From assembly GCF_029626155.1 (NCBI RefSeq), contig NZ_JARUBL010000001.1, positions 6,538,501 through 6,602,500 of the forward strand: DNA of 64,000 nucleotides, in the 5' to 3' direction. The notes under the pieces are model-generated. The model worked only from the letters and a program-made list of their open reading frames with translations. It ran no database searches and had not been told where the DNA came from. The stretch is from Solwaraspora sp. WMMD1047. Lineage in GTDB: Bacteria > Actinomycetota > Actinomycetes > Mycobacteriales > Micromonosporaceae. Position 1 is the first letter of the stretch. Every line of letters starts with the position of its first letter. Below, one piece after another: positions 15,407-23,668 of the stretch. The translations under genes were made by a program, and so were the position numbers.

Positions 15407-15769
15407 ATGGCGACCGTTGAGCTGACAACGGCCAACTTCGACGAGGTGACCGGCAAGGACGGGATCGTCCTGGTCGACTTCTGGGCGGACTGGTGCGGTC
15501 CGTGCAAGCGCTTCGCACCCGTGTACGAGCGGGTGTCGGCGAAGCACCCGGACGCGGTGTTCGGCAAGGTCGACACCGAGGCCCAGCCGGAACTGGCCGC
15601 CAAGTTCGACATCCGCTCGATCCCGACCATCATGGCGATCCGGGACGGCGTCATCGTCTTCTCGCAGCCCGGCGCGCTGCCCGAGTCGGCGGTCGAGTCA
15701 CTGATCGAGCAGGTGCAGGCCCTCGACATGGCCGAGGTACGCGCCCAGCTGGCCGGGCACACGCACTGA
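15407..15769 (+). CDS. trxA: Thioredoxin
   Basis: 120 residues, normal for a thioredoxin. The active site WCGPC has cysteines 30 and 33, and the cis-proline is in SIPTIMAIRDG. It reduces protein disulfides in the cytosol with electrons from thioredoxin reductase, which is not in this window. GGAGAG precedes ATG 15407. A SigR-type promoter upstream and a 15-bp-stem terminator downstream make it a single-gene unit induced by thiol stress. Confidence 0.97.
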   Translation: MATVELTTANFDEVTGKDGIVLVDFWADWCGPCKRFAPVYERVSAKHPDAVFGKVDTEAQPELAAKFDIRSIPTIMAIRDGVIVFSQPGALPESAVESLIEQVQALDMAEVRAQLAGHTH

Positions 15770-15785
15770 CCTGACCGGCGTAACT

Positions 15786-15821
15786 GCGGGGCCGGGTCCG
15801 ATCCGTCGGACCCGGCCCCGC
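15786..15821 (+). terminator. Strong hairpin terminator after trxA
   Basis: A perfect 15-bp stem, GCGGGGCCGGGTCCG (15786-15800) with its complement at 15807-15821, and a 6-nt loop, 16 bp after the trxA stop. No U tract, as usual in high-GC actinomycetes. Confidence 0.78.
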
Positions 15822-15906
15822 CGTGTCCCCGATGGCGGCCGGTCGGGCGACGGGCACCCGGCGAGGCCCCCTGACGGTGGCGTGCGCGGCGTATGGTGAG
15901 CACGCC

Positions 15907-16344
15907 ATGGACACCCTCAGCCGCCACGGCCGGACGGGCCGGATCGTCTGCACCGTCGTCGCCGGTGCGCTCCTGCTCGCCGGCACGCTGTGGGGACAGG
16001 ACGACCACTTCCCGTTCGGCCCGTTCCGGATGTACGCCGGCTCGAACCCGCCGAACGAGCCCGCCCCGGACACCCGGGTCGAGGGGGTCGACGTCACCGG
16101 CGCCGTCGTCGACCTGGGCCAGCAGAACACCGGCATCCGGCGGGCCGAGATCGAGGGCCAGCAGAGCCGCTACCAGTCCGAACCCGACCTGCTGCGCACG
16201 GTCGCCGAGGCGTACGCCGAGCGCCACCCGGAGGCGCCCGGCCTGGTCGAGGTCCGGATCGTGATCCGCTGGCACGGCATCCGCGACGGTCGACCGACCG
16301 GCACCGCGGTCGACGAGACGGTCGTGCAGTGGCGCGCGCCCTGA
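15907..16344 (+). CDS. Hypothetical membrane-anchored protein, partner of HTTM protein
   Basis: 145 residues from ATG 15907. An N-terminal membrane helix or signal anchor (IVCTVVAGALLLAGTLWG) is followed by an exported domain starting FPFGPFRMYAGSNPP, a motif I associate with small partners of HTTM proteins. Its 3' end overlaps the next gene by 16 bp in another frame, so the two form a tight pair. Function unknown. Confidence 0.72.
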   Translation: MDTLSRHGRTGRIVCTVVAGALLLAGTLWGQDDHFPFGPFRMYAGSNPPNEPAPDTRVEGVDVTGAVVDLGQQNTGIRRAEIEGQQSRYQSEPDLLRTVAEAYAERHPEAPGLVEVRIVIRWHGIRDGRPTGTAVDETVVQWRAP

Positions 16345-17351
16345 CCGCCGCGACCGGCTGGCTGACCCGGCCGGTACCGCGCGGCCGGATCGCCGCCTTC
16401 CGCACCCTGATCTACCTCTTCGTCGCCGCCGACCTGCTGCTGTTCACCCCCTGGGTACGCGACCCGGCCCGGCTCTCCGGTGAGCTGTACCAGCCGCTGT
16501 TCGTCGGGCGCCTGCTGCCGCTGCCGACGCCCACTCCGCTGCTGCTCTCGGTGATCTTCTGGGCGCTGCTCGGGTTGTCACTGGTGGCCGCCACCGGCCG
16601 CGCGCCCCGAGCCCTCGGCTGGCCGGTCTTCGTCCTGTACTTCGAGTGGATGATCATCGCGATGAGCTACGGGAAGGTGGACCACGACCGGTTCGCGTTC
16701 CTGGTCGCCCTCGCGGTGCTGCCGACCGCCGGACGGGCCCGGCACGGCGATCCGGTCCGAACCGAGGCAGGCGGCTGGGCGCTGCGGGTCACCCAGATCG
16801 CGGTGGTCTGCACCTACTTCCTCGCCGCCTGGGCGAAACTGCGGTTCGGCGGGATCGAGTGGCTCACCGGTTCGGTGCTGGCCCGGGCGATCATCCGGCG
16901 GGGCACCGAGCTGGCCGACCTGATCGCCCAGGTGCCCTACTTGCTCATCGCGGCCCAGCTCGGCATCGTCGCCTTCGAGTTGCTCAGTCCGATCGTCTTC
17001 GTCCTGACCGGGCGGTGGCGGCGGGCGGTGATCGGCTTCTTCTACTCGTTCCACCTGGTCACCTTCGCCACCATCACGATCTCCTTCGCTCCGCACCTGG
17101 TGGCGATGACGGCGTTCCTCAGGCTGGAGCGGATCCGCCCGATCCACTGGCTGCGCCGACGGATCCGGCCTACCGGGCGGCACCAGCCGGTCCCGGCGCA
17201 GGCGGTCGCCGAACGGAAGCCACCACCGAGCCACGCGGCCGAGCCGAGCCATCAACCCGTCGAGCCGAGCGAGCCGGTCGGTGCCGAGACTCAGCCGGCC
17301 GCCGGTGGCCTGGGGACGGCGCAGGCGGCCGTGCCGCCGGGCATCCGGTGA
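16329..17351 (+). CDS. HTTM-domain (vitamin K-dependent carboxylase-like) membrane protein
   Basis: 340 residues from GTG 16329. About seven hydrophobic segments match the horizontally transferred transmembrane (HTTM) domain, e.g. TLIYLFVAADLLLFTPWV, YFEWMIIAMSYGKVDHDRFA and FFYSFHLVTFATITISFAPH. Conserved polar residues in SYGKVDHDRF and SFHLV fit the family. The last ~70 residues are Pro/Glu-rich and likely disordered. The 3' 61 bp overlap the convergent DCC-family gene; HTTM and DCC proteins are often paired and may act together in membrane thiol or carboxylation chemistry. Confidence 0.83.
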   Translation: MARALTAATGWLTRPVPRGRIAAFRTLIYLFVAADLLLFTPWVRDPARLSGELYQPLFVGRLLPLPTPTPLLLSVIFWALLGLSLVAATGRAPRALGWPVFVLYFEWMIIAMSYGKVDHDRFAFLVALAVLPTAGRARHGDPVRTEAGGWALRVTQIAVVCTYFLAAWAKLRFGGIEWLTGSVLARAIIRRGTELADLIAQVPYLLIAAQLGIVAFELLSPIVFVLTGRWRRAVIGFFYSFHLVTFATITISFAPHLVAMTAFLRLERIRPIHWLRRRIRPTGRHQPVPAQAVAERKPPPSHAAEPSHQPVEPSEPVGAETQPAAGGLGTAQAAVPPGIR

Positions 17352-17674
17352 CGGTTGCGGGCCACCCAGCGGTAGAGCGGCCAGGCCACCGCCCGCACCG
17401 GCGGCAGCAGCAGCAGCCGGCCGGGTAGCCGCCAGCCCAGGTGGCTCTCCCCCAGCAGCCGGGCGATGGCGTCCGGTCCGGCGGCGCGCACGCCGTCCCG
17501 GCCGACCCACTGCACCGCCTCCTCACACTCGGCTACGGTCAGGCCGAGCGCGTCGAGGTCGGCGAACTGCCAGGGCACCAGCCGGGCCGGGGTCGGAATC
17601 CAACGCTCGGCGAACCGGGCGCAGGAGGTGCAGAAGGCGCAGTCTCCGTCGTACACGAAGGTTGACTGGAGCAT
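17291..17674 (-). CDS. DCC-family thiol-disulfide oxidoreductase (DUF393)
   Basis: 127 residues with the family signature YDGDCAFCTSCARF, cysteines 12, 15 and 18. The C-terminal half is basic and hydrophobic (LPGRLLLLPPVRAVAWPLYRW). These small proteins have a thioredoxin-like fold and a predicted disulfide activity. It converges with the HTTM gene and overlaps its 3' end by 61 bp, so the two transcripts are antisense there. Confidence 0.9.
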   Translation of the reverse strand: MLQSTFVYDGDCAFCTSCARFAERWIPTPARLVPWQFADLDALGLTVAECEEAVQWVGRDGVRAAGPDAIARLLGESHLGWRLPGRLLLLPPVRAVAWPLYRWVARNRHRMPGGTAACAVPRPPAAG

Positions 17675-17695
17675 GTCTCCATCCTGCCCGATCGA

Positions 17696-18514
17696 CTAGG
17701 CCACGTGTGCCAGGTAGCCGGCGAGAGCGGCGTTCAACACATCCCGGCCCGGCCGGGCCCAGACGTCGGCGTGGAAGACCTCGACCTCGACCGGCCCCCG
17801 GTAGCCGGCCGCGTCGACGGCCGCCCGGAACCGGCGCAGGTCCACGCAGCCGTCGCCGGGCAGGCCGCGTCCGAGCAGCACCCCCGCCGGCAGCGGGGTC
17901 ACCCAGTCGGCGACCTGGAAGCAGGCGATCCGCTCCTCCCGGCCGGCCCGCGCCAGTTGGTCCCAGACCTGGTCGTCCCACCAGAGGTGGTAGGTGTCCA
18001 CCACCACGCCGACCGTCTCGGCCGGGTGGGGCGCGGCCAGGTCCAGCGCCTGCCCCAGGCTGGCCACCACACAGCGGTCGGCGCAGAACATCGGGTGCAG
18101 CGGCTCGATCGCCAGCCGCACCCCGGCCTGCCGGGCGTACGGCACCAGGGCGCCGATCGCCTCGCCGACGTGTGCCCGGGCGGCGTCGACGTCCCGGCTG
18201 CCGGCCGGCAGCCCGCCGGAGACCAGCACCAGGACCGGCGCGCCGAGGGTGGCCGCCTCGTCGATGGCGCGCCGGTTCTCGTCGTACCAGTCGGGGGTGT
18301 TGAAGAAACCACCCCGGCACAGTGAGGTGACCGCGAGCCCGGCGTCGCGCACGAGCGCCGCGGTCTTGTCCAGGCCGTAGGCGGCGGTCTCCTCCCGCCA
18401 CAGGCCGACGCCGGTGACGCCGGCGTCGACGCAGCCGGCGACGAGATCCGGCAGCGGCCAGTACTTGGTGGTGGCCTGGTTCAGCGCGAACCGGGCCGGC
18501 GCGGTCGGGGTCAC
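17696..18514 (-). CDS. Sugar phosphate isomerase/epimerase (xylose isomerase-like TIM barrel)
   Basis: 272 residues from GTG 18514-18512, overlapping the upstream oxidoreductase stop by 4 bp. Barrel motifs typical of this family are seen: AIEPLHP (Glu ligand), VDTYHLWWD (Asp/His ligands), FQVADWVTPLP and VEVEVFHADVWAR (Glu near the end). It likely interconverts a keto-sugar or inosose. It is cotranscribed with the Gfo/Idh gene and probably controlled by the divergent LacI regulator. Confidence 0.87.
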   Translation of the reverse strand: MTPTAPARFALNQATTKYWPLPDLVAGCVDAGVTGVGLWREETAAYGLDKTAALVRDAGLAVTSLCRGGFFNTPDWYDENRRAIDEAATLGAPVLVLVSGGLPAGSRDVDAARAHVGEAIGALVPYARQAGVRLAIEPLHPMFCADRCVVASLGQALDLAAPHPAETVGVVVDTYHLWWDDQVWDQLARAGREERIACFQVADWVTPLPAGVLLGRGLPGDGCVDLRRFRAAVDAAGYRGPVEVEVFHADVWARPGRDVLNAALAGYLAHVA

Positions 18515-19686
18515 GCCGGGCCGCCCGGCACGGTCAGCTCGGGAATCTCGATCCGGCGGCCCTCGCGGGCCGACCGCAGCCCCAGTTCGGCGAGCTGCAC
18601 CCCGCGGGCACCGGCCCACAGATCCCAGCTGTACGGCTCGTCCTGCGCGACGTGCCGCAGGAACAGCTCCCACTGGGCCTTGAAGCCGTTGTCGTACTCC
18701 TCGTTGTCCGGCACCACCTGCCACTGTGACCGGAAGTCCTCGGTGACCGGCAGGTCCGGGTTCCAGACCGGCTTCGGGGTGGTGGAGCGGTGCTGGATCC
18801 GGCAGTTGCGCAGGCCGGCCACGGCGCTGCCCTCGGTGCCGTCCACCTGGAACTCGACCAGCTCGTCGCGGTAGACCCGGACCGTCCAGGAGGAGTTGAT
18901 GGCGGCGACGATTCCGCCGGCCGGCGAGGCGATCTCGAAGATGCCGTACGCGGCGTCGTCGGCGGTCGCCGGGTAGGGCTGGCCGGCCTCGTCCCACCGG
19001 GTCGGGATGTGGGTGGCGGTCCGGGCGGTCACCGCGGTCACCGGACCGAAGATCTGCTCCAGCACGTAGTGCCAGTGCGGGAACATGTCGACCACGATGC
19101 CGCCGCCGTCGGCCGCCCGGTAGTTCCACGACGGACGCTGGGCCGGTTGCCAGTCGCCCTCGAAGACCCAGTAGCCGAACTCGCCGCGCACCGAGAGGAT
19201 GCGGCCGAAGAAGCCGCCCTTGACCAGCCGGTCCAATTTGCGCAGACCGGGCAGGAAGAGCTTGTCCTGCACCACGCCGTGCTTGATGCCGGCCGCGTCG
19301 GCCAGCCGGGCCAGCTCGACCGCGCTGGCGAGGTCCTCCGCCGTGGGCTTCTCGGTGTAGATGTGCTTGCCCGCCTCGATCGCCAGCCGGAGCGCCTTCT
19401 CCCGCTGGGCGGTGACCTGGGCGTCGAAGTAGACCTGCATGTCCGGCCGGGCCAGTGCGGCGGCGAGATCGGTGGTCCATTCGGTGAGCCCGTGCCGCCC
19501 GGCGATCTCGGCCAGCTTGGTCTCGCTCCGGCCGACCAGCAGTGGCTCGGGCCAGAGGCGGGTGCCGTCGCGCAGCGGCAGGCCGCCCTGTTCCCTGATC
19601 GCCAGCAACGAACGCACCAGGTGCTGCCGGTAACCCATCCGGCCGGTGACGCCGTTGAGCACGATCCCGATCGTGGTACGGGCCAT
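18511..19686 (-). CDS. Gfo/Idh/MocA-family oxidoreductase
   Basis: 391 residues. The Rossmann start (TTIGIVLNGVTGRMGYRQHL), the conserved YTEKPTAEDLASAVELA with the catalytic-loop EKP motif, and the C-terminal alpha/beta domain (GGIVVDMFPHWHYVLEQIFG) identify the family, which oxidises sugars or inositols with NAD(P). It is the first gene of a two-gene operon with the isomerase, divergent from the LacI-type regulator, with an operator 48-67 bp upstream of its ATG. Confidence 0.92.
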   Translation of the reverse strand: MARTTIGIVLNGVTGRMGYRQHLVRSLLAIREQGGLPLRDGTRLWPEPLLVGRSETKLAEIAGRHGLTEWTTDLAAALARPDMQVYFDAQVTAQREKALRLAIEAGKHIYTEKPTAEDLASAVELARLADAAGIKHGVVQDKLFLPGLRKLDRLVKGGFFGRILSVRGEFGYWVFEGDWQPAQRPSWNYRAADGGGIVVDMFPHWHYVLEQIFGPVTAVTARTATHIPTRWDEAGQPYPATADDAAYGIFEIASPAGGIVAAINSSWTVRVYRDELVEFQVDGTEGSAVAGLRNCRIQHRSTTPKPVWNPDLPVTEDFRSQWQVVPDNEEYDNGFKAQWELFLRHVAQDEPYSWDLWAGARGVQLAELGLRSAREGRRIEIPELTVPGGPA

Positions 19687-19733
19687 TCCTCCGCCTCCTC
19701 AGGCTGCTCGCTTGCGCCGAACGTGATCGTCCG

Positions 19734-19753
19734 CCAGGGAAGCGCTTTCCTGG
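19734..19753. promoter_or_regulatory. LacI-type operator
   Basis: CCAGGGAAGCGCTTTCCTGG is a 20-bp palindrome with one mismatched pair and the central CG typical of LacI/GalR operators. A degenerate copy (AAGGGCTTTCC) lies near 19784-19794. Both are in the divergent region between the oxidoreductase operon and lacI-type gene. Confidence 0.82.
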
Positions 19754-19867
19754 GCACGCTACTGGCTTCGGCCGCACTTCGGCAAGGGCTTTCCTACCAG
19801 CGTACGCGGGGCACGCTATCCTCACTCGCGTCGGGCGATCCGGGCCGCCCGGGAAGGACTGGGGGCG

Positions 19868-20893
19868 ATGGCCACTCTGGCGGATGTCGCACGGCGGGCG
19901 GGCGTCTCCCCGGCCACCGCCTCCCGGATCATCAACGGCAGCTCCAAACCGGTCACCGAGGCCCTGCGCGAGCGGGTGCTGGCCGCCGTCGAGGAGCTGC
20001 AGTACGTCCCGAACGCGCACGCCCAACTACTGGCCCGCAACCACCGCAGCGCGGTCGGGGTGATCGTGCACGACGTCTCGGACCCGTACTTCGCCGAGAT
20101 CACCCGCGGGCTGCAGCGGGTCGCCACCGCCGACGGCCGGCTGGTGATCATCTGCAACACCTACCGCGACCCACAGAAGGAGCTGGAGTACGTCGAACTG
20201 CTCCGGGCCCACCAGGCCGCCGCGATCATCCTCGCCGGCTCGGGCTACCACGACGAGCAGTTCACCAACTCCCTCGACGCGAAGCTCCGGGTCTACCAGG
20301 CCACCGGCGGGCACGTCGCGGTCATCGGCCGGCACGAGCACACCGGCCACGCGGTGATCCCGGCGAACGAGACCGGCGGTTATCTGATGGGCGCCGAGCT
20401 CTTCGCCCTCGGCCACACCCAGCTGGGCGTGATCGCCGGGCCGAAGCACCTGACCACCACCACCGACCGACTCACCGGCCTGCGGCGGGCCGCCCGGGAA
20501 CACGGCCAGAAGCTGCCCACCCGGCAGATCGCGTACGCCGACTTCGACCGCTCCGGCGGCGCCGCCGCGGCCGCCAGCCTGCTCGACGCCCACCCGCAGC
20601 TGACCGCGATCGCGGCCCTCAACGACTCGATGGCGATCGGCGCCCTCGCCCTGCTCCGCAGCCGGGGCATCCGGGTGCCCGAGCAGATGAGCCTGGTCGG
20701 CTTCGACGACATGCCGGTGGCCAGGGACGTGACGCCGACCCTGACCACCATCCGGCTCCCGTTGGCCGACATGGGCGCCCGGGCGATGACCCTCGCTCTG
20801 CAACCGGCCGACCCGATGCACTCGCCACACATCGAACACGTCTCCGCCGAACTGGTCCGCCGGGAGAGCACCGCGCCGCCGCCCGCGTCCTGA
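19868..20893 (+). CDS. LacI-family transcriptional regulator
   Basis: 341 residues. The helix-turn-helix and hinge are standard (ATLADVARRAGVSPATASRI ... VLAAVEELQYVPNAHAQLLA), followed by a periplasmic-binding-protein-like effector domain ending in LVGFDDMPVARDVTPTLTTI. GGAAGGACTGGGGGCG precedes ATG 19868. It probably represses the divergent sugar operon and itself through the palindrome at 19734-19753; the inducer is likely the sugar processed by those enzymes. Confidence 0.94.
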   Translation: MATLADVARRAGVSPATASRIINGSSKPVTEALRERVLAAVEELQYVPNAHAQLLARNHRSAVGVIVHDVSDPYFAEITRGLQRVATADGRLVIICNTYRDPQKELEYVELLRAHQAAAIILAGSGYHDEQFTNSLDAKLRVYQATGGHVAVIGRHEHTGHAVIPANETGGYLMGAELFALGHTQLGVIAGPKHLTTTTDRLTGLRRAAREHGQKLPTRQIAYADFDRSGGAAAAASLLDAHPQLTAIAALNDSMAIGALALLRSRGIRVPEQMSLVGFDDMPVARDVTPTLTTIRLPLADMGARAMTLALQPADPMHSPHIEHVSAELVRRESTAPPPAS

Positions 20894-20955
20894 CCGCCGC
20901 CGACCGGCGCGGCGCGCGCTTGCGCTCGGCTCGCACGTATGTTCGAATACTCGCC

Positions 20956-22482
20956 ATGCGCTGGGCCAACCTCACGTCGGCTCCCCACGACGCGGGGGCC
21001 CCGGCCAGGGGCGGGGAGACGGCGCCAGCGGCAGCACCACTGCCGCTGGCGCTGCCCGGCGCGGTCGTCCGGACCTTCGACACCCCCGGCTTCGCCGGGA
21101 TGACCTTCTACGAGGTCCGGGCGAAGTCGATGCTCAACCGGGTGCCCGGCACCTCCCGGGTGCCGTTCGAGTGGACCATCAACCCCTACCGGGGCTGCGG
21201 GCACGCCTGCAGCTACTGCCTCGCCGGCGACACCGAGATCCTGCTGGCCGACGGTGGTTCCCGGCCGCTCGCCGAACTGACCCCGGGCGACAAGATCTAC
21301 GGCACCCGGTCGACCGACAACCACCGCCGCCTGGTCGTCACCGAGGTGCTGGCGCACTGGTCCACGGTCAAGCCGGCGTACCGGCTCCTCCTCGACGGCG
21401 GGGGCGAGCTGACCGCGAGCGGCGACCACCGGTTTCTGACCGAGCGCGGCTGGAAACACGTCACCGGCCCCACCATAGGCGACGGCCCGCCCCGCCCCTA
21501 CCTGACGACAAGTGACCGGTTGCTCGCGATCGACGACGACGTGGCCGCCGGAGTCGCGCTCGATCGCCGGGTGGCCCGGCGGGTGCGGTCGATCGAGCCG
21601 CTCGGCGCCGACCGGACGCTCTACGACATCACCACCGGCACCGGCGACTTCATCGCCAACGGCGTGGTCAGCCACAACTGCTTCGCCCGCAACACCCACA
21701 CCTATCTCGACCTGGACGCCGGCCGGGACTTCGACAGCAAGGTGGTGGTGAAGGTCAACGCGGCCGAGGTGGTCCGCCGGGAGCTGGCCGCCCCACGCTG
21801 GCGCCGGGCGCACCTCGCGATGGGCACCAACGTCGACTGCTACCAGCGGGCCGAGGGCCGTTACCGGCTGATGCCCGGCATCCTGGCCGCGCTGCGCGAC
21901 TTCGCCAACCCGTTCTCGATCCTCACCAAGGGCACACTCATCCTGCGCGACCTGGCGCTGCTGCGGCAGGCCGCCGAGGTGACCCGGGTCGGGGTGGCAT
22001 TCTCGGTCGGGTTCGTGGACGAGGCGATGTGGCGCTCGGTGGAGTCCGGCACCCCCAGCCCGGCCCGCCGGCTGGACGCGGTCCGCACCCTGACCGAGGC
22101 CGGCTTCGACGTCAGCGTCCTGATGGCGCCGATCCTGCCGGGCCTCACCGACACCGACGAGTCGATCGAGGCCACCGTGGCGGCGATCGCCGCCGCCGGC
22201 GCGGCCAGTGTGACGCCGCTCCCGCTGCACCTGCGTCCGGGCGCCCGCGAGTGGTACGCGGCCTGGCTCGCCCGCGAACACCCCGCTCTGCTGCCCCGCT
22301 ACCGGGAACTGTACGGCCGCGGCTCCTACCTGCCGAAGGACTACCAGCGGGAGTTGGTCGCCCGGGTCCGGCTGGCGGCCCGCCGATACGGCCTGGACCG
22401 CACCGACCCGGCCCGGGCCCGCCAGCCGGCTGACGGAGCCGGCCCCGCGCCGGTCGACACGGAGCAGCTCACCCTGCTCTGA
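20956..22482 (+). CDS. Rv2578c-family radical SAM protein interrupted by a mini-intein
   Basis: 508 residues as translated, 354 after removal of a 154-residue intein. The cluster-binding motif is split: CGHACSY is followed by the intein, then CFARNTHTYLD, so splicing restores C-x3-C-x2-C with the third cysteine as the +1 nucleophile. Downstream motifs (LAMGTNVDCYQRAEGRYRL, FSILTKGTLILRDLALL, GVAFSVGFVD) match the SplB/Rv2578c-type family. The substrate is unknown. The ATG at 20956 is the first plausible start; the frame is open far upstream only because it is antisense or in another frame to other genes. Confidence 0.92.
   Translation: MRWANLTSAPHDAGAPARGGETAPAAAPLPLALPGAVVRTFDTPGFAGMTFYEVRAKSMLNRVPGTSRVPFEWTINPYRGCGHACSYCLAGDTEILLADGGSRPLAELTPGDKIYGTRSTDNHRRLVVTEVLAHWSTVKPAYRLLLDGGGELTASGDHRFLTERGWKHVTGPTIGDGPPRPYLTTSDRLLAIDDDVAAGVALDRRVARRVRSIEPLGADRTLYDITTGTGDFIANGVVSHNCFARNTHTYLDLDAGRDFDSKVVVKVNAAEVVRRELAAPRWRRAHLAMGTNVDCYQRAEGRYRLMPGILAALRDFANPFSILTKGTLILRDLALLRQAAEVTRVGVAFSVGFVDEAMWRSVESGTPSPARRLDAVRTLTEAGFDVSVLMAPILPGLTDTDESIEATVAAIAAAGAASVTPLPLHLRPGAREWYAAWLAREHPALLPRYRELYGRGSYLPKDYQRELVARVRLAARRYGLDRTDPARARQPADGAGPAPVDTEQLTLL
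21217..21678 (+). other. Mini-intein without homing endonuclease (154 aa)
   Basis: It starts at Cys1 (CLAGDTEILLADGG, block A), has block B with the Gly-Asp-His (TASGDHRFLT), block F (DRTLYDITTGTGDFIANG) and ends VVSHN followed by extein Cys (block G with penultimate His and terminal Asn). At 154 residues there is no room for an endonuclease domain, so it splices but cannot home by itself. Confidence 0.94.
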
Positions 22483-22526
22483 GCGGCGTGGCTGGCGAAC
22501 GCGCCGATCGGGGCTACAGTCACCAG

Positions 22527-22940
22527 ATGCGCGATCCCCAGCAAATCCTGGCCGACTCCGCGGTGATCGCCGTGGTCGGCGCCTCCCGTGACCCGCTCAA
22601 GGCAGCCCACCGGGTGCCGCTGCAGATGCGCCGCAACGGCTGGCGGATCATCCCGGTCAGCCCGGCCGGTGGTGAACTCTTCGGCGAGAAGGTCTACCCC
22701 ACCCTCGCCGACATCCCACACCCGGTCGACCTGGTCGACGTGTTCCGGCCGGCCGAGGAGGCCCCGGAGGTGGTACGCGCGGCGGTCGCGATCGGCGCCC
22801 CGGCCGTCTGGCTGCAGCTCGGCATCGTCTCCGCCGAGGCTCGGAAGATCGCCACCGAGGCGGGCATCGACTACGTGGAGGACCACTGCATGGCGGTGGA
22901 GCGGGCCGCCGGCAACCTCACCCGGCTCGACCAGCCCTGA
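22527..22940 (+). CDS. CoA-binding (YccU-like) protein
   Basis: 137 residues. A Rossmann-type CoA_binding_2 domain covers the whole protein: IAVVGASRDPLKAAHRVP, the GWRIIPVSPAGGELFGEKVY loop, VDLVDVFRPAEEAPEV and VEDHCMAVE near the end. It is cytosolic; the bound ligand may be CoA or an acyl-CoA. ATG 22527 fits the family start. It lies 44 bp after the radical SAM gene and may share its transcript. Confidence 0.9.
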   Translation: MRDPQQILADSAVIAVVGASRDPLKAAHRVPLQMRRNGWRIIPVSPAGGELFGEKVYPTLADIPHPVDLVDVFRPAEEAPEVVRAAVAIGAPAVWLQLGIVSAEARKIATEAGIDYVEDHCMAVERAAGNLTRLDQP

Positions 22941-23049
22941 CCCGACGAGCCGGCCGGGCTCATCCGGCCGCCCGGGTCGGGCAGTAGCCGGAACCGCGAG
23001 GAAAAGTCTCGTCCGGCCGGGTAATCTCGGGACAAGGAGGGCAAATCGG

Positions 23050-23385
23050 ATGAGCTATCCACCACCTGGCGAACCCCCAGATCCCCAGCAACCCCCGTAC
23101 AGCGGTTACGGGCCCGGCGGTGGCCACGGGCCCGGCGGTGGGCAACCGGCCGGGACCAACGTGATGGCGATCCTCTCCCTGGTGTTCGCGTTCATCTTCG
23201 CCCCGGTCGGCATCGTCCTCGGCCACCTCGCCCGGCGGCAGATCCGGCAGACCGGCGAGCAGGGCAGCGGCCTGGCCACCGCCGGGCTCGTGCTGAGCTA
23301 CATCTTCACCGGCCTCTACCTGATCGGCTGCTGCGCCTGGCTGGCGCTGGTGGTCTGGGCCGGTGCCGACAGCGGAACCTACTGA
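23050..23385 (+). CDS. DUF4190 membrane protein
   Basis: 111 residues. A Pro/Gly/Tyr-rich N-terminus (about 35 residues) is followed by two membrane helices (VMAILSLVFAFIFAPVGIVL and LATAGLVLSYIFTGLYLIGC) separated by GHLARRQIRQTGEQGSG, the DUF4190 pattern. The function is unknown; a paralogue lies at 26949. Confidence 0.88.
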   Translation: MSYPPPGEPPDPQQPPYSGYGPGGGHGPGGGQPAGTNVMAILSLVFAFIFAPVGIVLGHLARRQIRQTGEQGSGLATAGLVLSYIFTGLYLIGCCAWLALVVWAGADSGTY

Positions 23386-23397
23386 CCTACCCGACAC

Positions 23398-23452
23398 CGG
23401 CCCCGACCCGAGCCGGGGTGGGGAGCGCGCCGGAGCCAAGCGCGCCCCCCAC
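23398..23452 (+). terminator. GC-rich double hairpin after the DUF4190 gene
   Basis: GTGGGGAGCGCGC (23418-23430) pairs with GCGCGCCCCCCAC (23440-23452), 12 of 13 pairs, preceded by a smaller CCCCG/CGGGG stem. It starts about 13 bp after the stop and fits an intrinsic terminator without U tract. Confidence 0.6.
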
Positions 23453-23537
23453 GCCTACCGCGACCGGGCGTAACGCCGCGACCCGTCGACATCGGCCAGG
23501 TCGATGCGAAACCGGTCCGCAGGGTCGCAGATCTGGT

Positions 23538-23561
23538 GGATTCACCCGGTCGGGTGAATCC
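23538..23561. promoter_or_regulatory. Perfect 11-bp inverted repeat, spacer 2 (candidate operator)
   Basis: GGATTCACCCG (23538-23548) and CGGGTGAATCC (23551-23561) are exact complements. The tight symmetry fits a dimeric regulator's binding site about 170-190 bp upstream of the GAF-LuxR pair. Confidence 0.65.
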
Positions 23562-23639
23562 TGATTAGGCGGTCCGCCGCGAGCACCCGGCCGCCCCCGT
23601 GTGGCAGGCTCTTTGCGACGGTCGCTTCCCCACGGCGCA

Positions 23640-23668
23640 CGATCGCAGTTTGCTTCCTACTGCGATCG
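23640..23668. promoter_or_regulatory. Perfect 10-bp inverted repeat, spacer 9
   Basis: CGATCGCAGT (23640-23649) and ACTGCGATCG (23659-23668) are exact complements around a 9-nt spacer. Operator or RNA hairpin in the leader of the regulator pair. Confidence 0.6.

Noticed and set aside
18790-20955. Upstream extension of the radical SAM frame
   Set aside because: The frame is open by chance across the oxidoreductase and LacI genes; homology begins only at MRWANLTS (20956).
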